A stretch of 64,000 nucleotides of DNA from an uncultured Mesonia sp. (GTDB lineage Bacteria; Bacteroidota; Bacteroidia; Flavobacteriales; Flavobacteriaceae), in assembly GCA_947494545.1 (NCBI GenBank), contig CANLVH010000001.1:354214-418213 (forward strand). Direction: 5' to 3'. Shown here one piece after another: positions 54,430 to 60,799 of this stretch. The notes beneath the pieces were generated by a model. The model was not told the origin of the DNA. It saw only the letters and a program-made list of their open reading frames with translations, and did no database searches. The position numbers and the translations under genes are program-made. Position 1 is the stretch's first letter. The number at the start of each line of letters is the position of its first letter.

Positions 54430-54610
54430 GCAATGATCGGTGAACTAGTGATCAATGTTCAGTTGACAGTGTTCAGAGAACGGGGAAAACAACCCCAGTT
54501 AACCAATCTCAAATTAACTAGTTAACCAGTGATCAGTGTTCAGTGTATAGCGAAAATTATCAAATTAACCAGAATTAACAAATCAATCAACCAACCAATT
54601 AATCATAAGA
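54430..54610. repeat. Low-complexity tract after the polysaccharide operon
   Basis: 181 bases of 'gatcagtgttcagt' and 'aaccaattaac' words. Part of the family of tracts that follow stop codons in this window. No gene. Confidence 0.5.
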
Positions 54611-55777
54611 ATGCAATTAAAATACCAACCTGACTTAGATTTAAAAGCGCGTATAGAAGATCTTCTGCCGGACGCTTCCAACGCTTGGCGATTTTTCTTG
54701 GTAAGTTATATTAATTTTGCAATAAATATGAATAGAGCTGAGGTTGATAAAGAACATTTTTTGAAGCGTACCCATTTTTCCGAAAAAAATTCTATTATTC
54801 CTTTTACAGTGCAACATATAGAAAACCTATATGAGAAATTAAGCAGTATACATCCTCCAGATTACTTAAAATACAGATTGGTTCGAGGGGTAAATCACGG
54901 TAGAATTTGGTTTAAATTTTATTTAGAGGAGATCGATGAAGCGTATAAGCTCAAAGAAGAAGTTAATCCTAGAGCGCAAGTATATTTAGATTATTTAAAA
55001 AGAAATCAAGCCAAGATTAAAATCTTCGATTTCTTTCTGTATAGACAATCATTTAAGAACCACACCATATCTTTTAATAGTTATGCCCAAGCTAAGTTAG
55101 GTCCAGATTTCATACGTTTAGAATTGTATGAAAGTCGCTTGATACATTTTTTTGTGCAATTGGATTATTTATATTTTAAAACGCAAATTTTTTTTGAAAG
55201 AGAAGTAAAAGAAGAAGAAATACAAAAAATCATTCAAGAAAATTTCGATTTCGAACAATATGCCTCCCCTATTATTTTTATAGACTATCCCAAGCAGCTT
55301 GCTATTTACAAAAGATTGCTCAAAAACTGGCTGTTGATGGAAGTAGAGAAAAGAAAACGAGAGTTTAATTGGCAAGATGATACTATCTACGAGCCGTATC
55401 AAACCGTTTTTAAGTTTGCTGAACAACTTTTAGATCCAAAAGAAAAAGATTATCTTATTAAAGATAGCCCCGAGTTTTTTCAATACCCAAAGCATATTTT
55501 TGCCGGCTTTAAAGCCTATAAATTGTTTATGGAATACCTGCCAAGTTTATCAAGCCAAGCCAGGTTTACTTTCCTCTACCGGTATATGCGCGAGGAAGAA
55601 GATCCTGCTTATAGGATTTTGGTAGAGCCGGCAGCATTTTTAGATTGGTATAACCAGGTAAGACAAAACCAACTTTTTGAAATCAATCAACCCCTATACA
55701 AAGTAAAAACAAACGATCGTGCCGAAGGTTATAAGATGATGAAGAAAATTATTCACGAAATTTACCCTAATGTTTAA
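54611..55777 (+). CDS. Unknown protein, 388 residues
   Basis: No signal peptide or membrane helix; rich in aromatic and charged residues (LYESRLIHFFVQLDYLYFK, YFKTQIFFEREVKEEEIQ). It has a helical feel throughout. I do not recognise a family; the tetracycline-regulated RteC family was considered but its motifs are absent. It ends 11 bases inside the converging small gene pair (55767), so the three genes may form one accessory module. Start at the ATG at 54611 after low-complexity DNA. Confidence 0.65.
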   Translation: MQLKYQPDLDLKARIEDLLPDASNAWRFFLVSYINFAINMNRAEVDKEHFLKRTHFSEKNSIIPFTVQHIENLYEKLSSIHPPDYLKYRLVRGVNHGRIWFKFYLEEIDEAYKLKEEVNPRAQVYLDYLKRNQAKIKIFDFFLYRQSFKNHTISFNSYAQAKLGPDFIRLELYESRLIHFFVQLDYLYFKTQIFFEREVKEEEIQKIIQENFDFEQYASPIIFIDYPKQLAIYKRLLKNWLLMEVEKRKREFNWQDDTIYEPYQTVFKFAEQLLDPKEKDYLIKDSPEFFQYPKHIFAGFKAYKLFMEYLPSLSSQARFTFLYRYMREEEDPAYRILVEPAAFLDWYNQVRQNQLFEINQPLYKVKTNDRAEGYKMMKKIIHEIYPNV

Positions 55778-55985
55778 GATTATAATGGTAAAGCGCTTCA
55801 AAATCCGCTACGCTAATTCCATAATATTCCGCGGCCTCTCGGTTTAAAACTACATGAGATTTCTGTTTGTTAAAATGCTCCTGAATTAATTTGAACTCCC
55901 TATACGCCGTAGTCATACTAACATTCTTAAATAACCTAAGGTCGTAGGCATCTATAATTCGTATGCGTGGGGCAGAGGTTTCCAT
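55767..55985 (-). CDS. Small putative DNA-binding protein, paralogue B
   Basis: 72 residues. It shares with the upstream paralogue a pattern of LxxFKNVxxxTAxREFKLIQ, then HFNKQKSHVVLNREAAEYYGI and SVADFEAL. The second part looks like a winged helix or excisionase-type helix-turn-helix (NREAAEYYGISVADFE). It begins 3 bases after the paralogue's stop, a tandem duplication in one operon. Its 3' end overlaps the 388-residue gene tail by 11 bases. Function not known. Confidence 0.65.
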   Translation of the reverse strand: METSAPRIRIIDAYDLRLFKNVSMTTAYREFKLIQEHFNKQKSHVVLNREAAEYYGISVADFEALYHYNLKH

Positions 55986-55987
55986 AA

Positions 55988-56179
55988 TTACTCGTTTAGT
56001 AAACCTTCAATATCATCTATACTAACTCCATAATATTCCGCAACCTCTCTGTTCGTAACAAAGTGATGGGGCTGCTTGTCAAAATAATCCTTAATCTTGC
56101 GCATCTCGCGTTGTGCTGTTCGTATTTTTACGTTTTTATAACGTTGCAGTAAACCTGTGTTAACAATCCGTATTTTCAT
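55988..56179 (-). CDS. Small putative DNA-binding protein, paralogue A
   Basis: 63 residues from the ATG at 56179; the ATG at 56200 is rejected because it lies upstream of the likely transcript start given by the -7 box at 56198. Pattern RYKNVKIRTAQREMRKIKDYF then HFVTNREVAEYYGVSIDDIEG. About half the residues match paralogue B at equivalent positions. The conserved N-R-E-x-A-E-Y-Y-G-[IV]-S block is the likely DNA-recognition unit. Confidence 0.65.
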   Translation of the reverse strand: MKIRIVNTGLLQRYKNVKIRTAQREMRKIKDYFDKQPHHFVTNREVAEYYGVSIDDIEGLLNE

Positions 56180-56197
56180 AATAAATAATTTCTTCCT

Positions 56198-56205
56198 CAA
56201 AACTA
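56198..56205 (-). promoter_or_regulatory. -7 box for the small paralogue pair
   Basis: The minus strand reads TAGTTTTG, matching TAnnTTTG, 19 bases before the chosen ATG. Confidence 0.45.
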
Positions 56206-56648
56206 TAACACCAAGTCAATTTTTAAAAAGCAATTTGACTTATATGCTCTGCAAAACAGAAGAATTACCCTTCAATATAGAAGAACACCCTGTTTTTACT
56301 AGGATTGTGGGCGACGATAAAAGAAGCGTGTTTTTAGGATATAATTAAAAAAGTGGTTTTTCGAAGATTTTTTTAATTCTTTTTATCTGAAAGACAAAGA
56401 AGAACAAGACGAAAAATGTAAAGACAAAATATAGTGTTCAAAACTTTTTTTATTTGCGCTTTCGCGGAAAGTAGACGCAGATAAAAACCCCTTAAGTAGT
56501 TACAAATATTAGCAAATTTTTAATAGGCAAGCCTCACATTTCAAAAAGCATATTTATCTAGTAATTGTGGTCACTTCTTATTTATGAAACAATAGTATAA
56601 GTAAATGCGGTAAAAATATCCGACAGCAAGACCTGCGATATACCTCTC

Positions 56649-56703
56649 GTATAGCTCAAGTATGGCTTAAGTATGGCTAGTGTATGCGGAGTGTATTAAA
56701 ACC
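56649..56703 (+). repeat. Five 11-bp iterons
   Basis: Five consecutive 11-mers: GTATAGCTCAA, GTATGGCTTAA, GTATGGCTAGT, GTATGCGGAGT, GTATTAAAACC. GTAT is invariant. A weaker sixth copy may precede. The spacing is one DNA helical turn, so the same face is presented each time. A similar array is at 31603-31646. Confidence 0.7.
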
Positions 56704-56848
56704 TTCCGTAAAGATTCTAAAAAAACGACACAATGCGACAGTTAGCGTCATAGTACGTCAAAAGTTACCACTTTTTATCAAAAAATAATTATTTAACCAA
56801 ATTTATAAGCATCTGTTAATTAGCGACATGCACGGGTTTTTCTTGCTT

Positions 56849-56856
56849 TAGCTTTG
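56849..56856 (+). promoter_or_regulatory. -7 box before the 250-residue gene
   Basis: TAGCTTTG matches TAnnTTTG. It predicts a leader of about 115 bases. It lies 146 bases after the iterons. Confidence 0.45.
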
Positions 56857-56974
56857 TACCAGCAGCAAGAAATACTTATGCTTTGGGATAATGAAGGTAT
56901 ACCGCCTAAATGTATAAGACCTTGCTCCAATTTAATTTTATAACCGAGCTTATCAGCTCTTAAATTTTTTAATC

Positions 56975-57727
56975 ATGGCGAAATTAGCCTCTTTATTGAA
57001 AATTGAAGGAACCCTGGACGGGATGACCTTCTACAAAGGACCGGACGGAGAAATTTTGGTCAAAAAGAAAAGCGGAGTATCCAAAAATCGCATAGCGAAC
57101 GATCCTGCTTTTATTCGAACACGGGAAAATGGTCGAGAGTTTGGCCACGTGGCCGCGTGCGGCAAAATGTTTAGGCGCGCCCTAAACAGTGTTTTATACG
57201 ATGTAAAAGACAGGTCTAAAACGGCTAGGCTTACACAAGCTTTAGCCAAAGTGAAAAACCAAGACACCACCTCTATCAGAGGGGAGCGTAAGGTGCACTT
57301 AGGCATACAAACGCAAGAAGCTAAAGATAGCTTGCGGTATTTCGATTTTAATAAAAATGCACCGCTTACAACGGTACTCAAAGAAGTCTTTGTTTTAGAC
57401 ACCGTTAATGCCGAAATAAGCATCCCACAGTTTAACCCGGAAAGACATTTGGGAAAACCACAAGGAGCCACGCACGTAGAAATAAGCGCTGCGCATCTCA
57501 AATTCGATTTTGAAACCGGAGAAGGAGAATTGGTAAAATCCAATATCGAGAATATCCTTATTGAAGATATTGAAAACCCCGTGACGCTAAGCTTTTCAAC
57601 GAACCCAAGCGGACCGGGTAATGATTATTATTTGATGAAAGTAGTATTTTATCAAACTTTAAACAACAGCCTGTATCCGTTAAACAATGGCATTTATAAT
57701 GCCTTGCAACTAATAGAAATTGTTTAA
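56975..57727 (+). CDS. Conserved Bacteroidota protein of unknown function, 250 residues
   Basis: Starts MAKLASLLKIEGTLDGMTFY. Residues 30-110 are basic and contain SGVSKNRIANDPAFIRTREN then FGHVAACGKMFRRAL, a pattern I have seen in many unannotated Bacteroidota proteins. The C-terminal half is beta-rich (ATHVEISAAHLKFDFETGE). There is no signal peptide, membrane helix or known catalytic motif. It is monocistronic, preceded by an iteron array and a -7 box, and ends at a strong terminator. A structural or phage-related role is possible but not supported here. Confidence 0.75.
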   Translation: MAKLASLLKIEGTLDGMTFYKGPDGEILVKKKSGVSKNRIANDPAFIRTRENGREFGHVAACGKMFRRALNSVLYDVKDRSKTARLTQALAKVKNQDTTSIRGERKVHLGIQTQEAKDSLRYFDFNKNAPLTTVLKEVFVLDTVNAEISIPQFNPERHLGKPQGATHVEISAAHLKFDFETGEGELVKSNIENILIEDIENPVTLSFSTNPSGPGNDYYLMKVVFYQTLNNSLYPLNNGIYNALQLIEIV

Positions 57728-57740
57728 GCTTTTTTAAAGC

Positions 57741-57772
57741 CAAGGAGGAAAGTATTTTCCTCCTTGTTTTTT
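57741..57772 (+). terminator. Terminator after the 250-residue gene
   Basis: CAAGGAGGAAA and TTTTCCTCCTTG pair around a 3-base loop and run into TTTTTT, 14 bases after the stop. Confidence 0.9.
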
Positions 57773-57817
57773 ATGTATAGAACTGTTCAATCATAAATTA
57801 AAAAAATAACAACAGTA

Positions 57818-58372
57818 AAAGATGCCCAAGTGATTCCGGTTTTTTCACCAGCACAATTGAAGGTGTCCGAGTAATCCCGATTTTTTCAATCGGGCCCCTT
57901 CGGTACACTCTCCTTACGTCGAGCACTCAGGAGCCTTCGCGTAGTTATTTTAAAAGCAAACTCCAAGGTGCCCGAGTGATTCCGATTTTTTCAATCCGGT
58001 CCCTTCGATATACTCTCCTACGGTCGAGCACTCAGGAACCTCCGTGTAGTTATTTTAAAAGCAAACTCCAAGGTGTCCGAGTAATTCCGATTTTTTCAAT
58101 CGGGATTGTACCGAGGCCACCGATTGCAAAAGCCAAAATAAAAGGTGCCCGAGTAATCCCGATTTTTTCAATCGGGATTGTATCGAGGCCACCGATCACA
58201 AAAGCAAACTCCAAGGTGTCCGAGTGATTCCGATTTTTTCAATCCGGTCCCTTCGATATACTCTCCTACGGTCGAGCACTCAGGAACCTCCGTGTAGTTA
58301 TTTTAAAAGCAAACTCCAAGGTGTCCGAGTGATTCCGATTTTTTCAATCGGAATTGTACCGAGGCCACCGAA
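57818..58372 (+). repeat. Array of 105- and 72-bp hairpin units
   Basis: Conserved core AAGGTG[CT]CCGAGT followed by the hairpin CCGATTTTTTCAATCGG starts at 57860, 57965, 58070, 58142, 58213 and 58318, with a degenerate copy at 57818. Steps are 105, 105, 72, 71 and 105. Long units carry 'cactctcctacggtcgagcactcagg' and 'gtagttattttaaaagcaaactcc'. Short ones carry 'gtaccgaggccaccga'. Frames open across it are by-products of unit length near a multiple of three. No gene is seen to 58460. Confidence 0.85.
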
Positions 58373-58460
58373 TCTTTTAAAAACTACAAAAAAAATCCAC
58401 CCAAAACCCTTGTACATCTTTCTATAAGGATATACATTTAAAGCTTTTATAAGCAATTAG

Positions 58461-59360
58461 ATGAAAAACCAAAAACAAGCCTATATTTATGCGGGTATCG
58501 CTGTAATTTTATGGAGTACGGCCGCTACTGCAATGAAAACAGCGCTGCAAAGCTATACGTTTTTACAACTGCTCTTTTGGTCTTCGGCTACAGCCTTAAT
58601 AGCTTTGGGAGTTTTGGTCTTTGTACGAAAAAAGCATCATGAGTTAGCAGCGCTGCCGCCAAAAGCTTTTGTACGCTCTGCGATTTATGGCGCTGTAAAT
58701 CCGTTTTTCTACTACATTATTTTATTTAATGCATACGCCTTGTTGCCGGCACAAGAGGCGCAAGCTCTCAATTATACCTGGCCAATTATGCTAAGTTTAT
58801 TGGCCGTGCCGCTACTCGGACAAAAAATCAGTTTAAAAAATTTATTGGCTATTGGCATTAGTTTTATAGGAGTACTCATTATTGCCACCGGCGGAAATTT
58901 GATTTCCTTGTCATTTAGTAATTTTCAAGGCGTTTTGTTCGGACTTGGGTCTGCGGTGGTTTGGGCTACCTTTTGGATTTTCAATATCAAAGACAAGCGC
59001 GAAGAACTTATAAAACTATTTCTTAATTTTTGCTTTGGTTTTATCTATATTCTAATCGCCATAAGCCTTTATTCCGAAATTGTTTTTATAAACACCAAAG
59101 CCCTTTTTAGCGCCATTTATGTGGGCTTGTTTGAGATGGGCATTACCTTTGTTATTTGGTCTATCGCGCTTAAAAAATCGTATAGTGCTGCAAAAGTGGG
59201 CAATTTGGTCTATTTAGTGCCGTTTTTATCGCTGGTCGTAATTTATTTTGTCTTAGACGAACCAATTTTATTTCCCACTATTATCGGTTTGTTTTTAATC
59301 GTTGGCGGGTTAATTTTCGATAAAATCAGCTTAAGACATTTAGGTCTTAAGAAAAAGTAA
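58461..59360 (+). CDS. DMT-superfamily (EamA) transporter
   Basis: 299 residues, ten membrane segments in two EamA repeats (about 5-145 and 155-290). The first helix YIYAGIAVILWSTAATAMKTAL and the basic linker FVRKKHH are typical. The second repeat starts FQGVLFGLGSAVVWATFWIF. It exports or takes up small metabolites such as amino acids; the substrate is not predictable. The spacer to the next gene is 192 bases, with two opposed TAnnTTTG matches at 59366 (+) and 59390 (-). Confidence 0.88.
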   Translation: MKNQKQAYIYAGIAVILWSTAATAMKTALQSYTFLQLLFWSSATALIALGVLVFVRKKHHELAALPPKAFVRSAIYGAVNPFFYYIILFNAYALLPAQEAQALNYTWPIMLSLLAVPLLGQKISLKNLLAIGISFIGVLIIATGGNLISLSFSNFQGVLFGLGSAVVWATFWIFNIKDKREELIKLFLNFCFGFIYILIAISLYSEIVFINTKALFSAIYVGLFEMGITFVIWSIALKKSYSAAKVGNLVYLVPFLSLVVIYFVLDEPILFPTIIGLFLIVGGLIFDKISLRHLGLKKK

Positions 59361-59552
59361 TGCTATATCTTTGTGTATACATTTAATGGCAAATATAATT
59401 GAATAATAGTTGCAATGGTACATCGAGCCGTTCGACTTTATCTGAAACGGGTCAAAGCCGTGACGCTTGTTTTTAATCTTTTGGCGCTGTTTGTATATGA
59501 TAAAAACTAAATTTAGGAAAACAGGTAGATATATAAAACTATCTTTACGGAA

Positions 59553-60146
59553 TTGACTCCGCTGCAAAAACATATAAAACGCATTTTTGACCTATTTATG
59601 GCAATTTTCGGCTTGTTGCTTTGTTTGCCCATACTTCTAATCGGGTTTATTCTGGCGAGTAGCAGTACCAAACAGAACGGCTTTTATACCAGCATTAGAA
59701 TAGGCCAGTACGGCAAAAAATTCACTATTTATAAACTGCGTACGATGCGGCAAAGAGCGCATATACGCACAAGTGTAACTGCAGCCAACGATCCGCGTAT
59801 AACCAACTTCGGCAAATTTCTTCGGAAAACAAAGTTAGACGAGCTGCCGCAATTGTTCAATGTGCTAAAAGGCGATATGAGTTTGGTTGGTCCACGTCCC
59901 GATGTTCCCGGTTTTGCCGATAAACTACAAGGCGAAAACCGAAAGATTTTAGCATTAAAACCCGGTATAACCGGTTTGGCAACAATAGCCTTTAAAAACG
60001 AAGAAGAACTTTTAGCGGAACAAGAAAACCCCGAACAATACAACAGAGAAATAATCTGGCCAGAAAAAGTACGCTTAAACAAGAAGTATATAGAGCAGTA
60101 TTCATTTCTACTAGATTTAAAGATTCTTTGGAAAACGGTTTTTTAG
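59553..60146 (+). CDS. Second priming sugar transferase, TTG start
   Basis: 197 residues from TTG at 59553. An upstream stop (59526) and the lack of ATG or GTG leave this as the only start that keeps the family N terminus (KRIFDLFMAIFGLLLCLPIL membrane helix). Core motifs: YKLRTMRQRAH, KFLRKTKLDELPQLFNVLKG, VGPRPDVPGF, PGITGLATIAF. It is of the short WcaJ-core / PglC-like type but differs from the 53219 protein in the GLATI segment. It lies outside the polysaccharide operon and may prime a different polymer. Confidence 0.88.
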   Translation: MTPLQKHIKRIFDLFMAIFGLLLCLPILLIGFILASSSTKQNGFYTSIRIGQYGKKFTIYKLRTMRQRAHIRTSVTAANDPRITNFGKFLRKTKLDELPQLFNVLKGDMSLVGPRPDVPGFADKLQGENRKILALKPGITGLATIAFKNEEELLAEQENPEQYNREIIWPEKVRLNKKYIEQYSFLLDLKILWKTVF

Positions 60147-60520
60147 AGGCTATAGGCTGTAAGCAATACGCTATACGCTGAGGTAGAGATTTCTCAGTCG
60201 TTCCTCCTTTAAAATGACAGTAGAATGTTTTGTTTTTTCCCGATTATCATCTCAACGAAAGGAGAGATCTTTTTTTTAGTGCTGTATGCCGTAAGCAATA
60301 CGCTATATGCTGAGGTAGAGATTTCTCAGTCGTTTCTTCTTCGAAAAGACAGTGGAAGGTTTTATATAGGGAATGTCCTCTCGACGAAAGGAGAGATCTT
60401 TTTTTTAGCGCTGTATGCCGTAAGCAATACGCTATATGCTGAGGTAGATATTTCTCAGTCGTTCCTCCTTTGAAATGACAGTGGGAATGATTTCTCAGTC
60501 GTTCCTTCATATTTTCTTTT
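60147..60520 (+). repeat. Tandem repeat with stress-like inverted words, about 130 bp x 3
   Basis: AGATTTCTCAGTCGTTCC-like words recur at 60187, 60319 and about 60448, each followed by AATGACAGT or similar, then a CTCGACGAAAGGAGAGATC word and a 'gtaagcaatacgctat' word. AGATTTCTC and GGAGAGATCT face each other as imperfect inverted repeats. Isolated copies are at 38738, 39130, 39180, 39350 and 63880. Spurious frames across it are ignored. Bases 60521-60799 hold a -7 box only. Confidence 0.75.
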
Positions 60521-60633
60521 TTTAAAAATACTTTAACTAAATGGCTATTAATCTGTTTATTACACTTTTGGTCGATTAAAAAAGACGTTAAGCGAATAAG
60601 CGCGTTTTACGATTATGGTATGTTTTCTCGTAG

Positions 60634-60641
60634 TAATTTTG
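60634..60641 (+). promoter_or_regulatory. -7 box before the T9SS protein gene
   Basis: TAATTTTG matches TAnnTTTG. The leader would be about 155 bases, longer than elsewhere in the window, so the assignment is less certain. Confidence 0.35.
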
Positions 60642-60799
60642 TAGACATATTTTCAAATAAAACTAACCAAAGCCTTCATTCTTCGTAACAATTAAGAACT
60701 TAAAAACACCATAAATCACTGAGAATTTATTGCGGTTTTAGAGATTTTATGCTGTATAAGAGTTTCGAAAAAGAATAGGGCTTCCTAACAAATCGGATT

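Larger units (their letters stand above)
56206..56974. other. Regulatory gap of about 770 bases
   Basis: Lies between the divergent small paralogue pair and the 250-residue gene. It contains five 11-bp iterons (56649-56703) and a TAGCTTTG -7 box (56849-56856). A short open stretch at 56244-56348 (start LCKTEELPFNIEEHP) reads like protein but is only 34 codons and is not called. No other gene is seen. Confidence 0.5.

Noticed and set aside
30976..54610. A complete integrative element inserted at tRNA-Gln
   Set aside because: No integrase, relaxase or conjugation genes are seen between the tRNA and the end of the polysaccharide locus. Only the tail copies hint at past integration.
54611..55777. 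RteC (tetracycline-regulated excision protein) for the 388-residue unknown
   Set aside because: The neighbourhood and helical style suggested it, but the family's conserved FFK and YLDxKYF motifs are not present.
56244..56348. Short protein-like frame (34 codons, LCKTEELPFNIEEHP)
   Set aside because: Too short, no ribosome site or promoter in the right place; may be a gene fragment but cannot be supported.
57031..57543. 170-codon frame antisense to the 250-residue gene
   Set aside because: It is the complement of a gene with good promoter, start and terminator. No ribosome site or plausible domain of its own.
57818..58372. Regular repeats as a CRISPR array
   Set aside because: Units are contiguous with conserved arms and no unique spacers of constant length, steps are 105 and 72, and no cas genes are near.
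57976..58427. Two repetitive small proteins (PIFSIG repeats) across the hairpin array
   Set aside because: They exist only because unit lengths are near multiples of three; the frame shifts at the 71-base unit, and the codons follow a DNA hairpin, not a protein pattern.
60225..60510. Open frames on both strands across the 60.2-60.5 kb repeats
   Set aside because: Both strands are open through the same tandem repeat and the predicted peptides are low-complexity repeats with no start signal.
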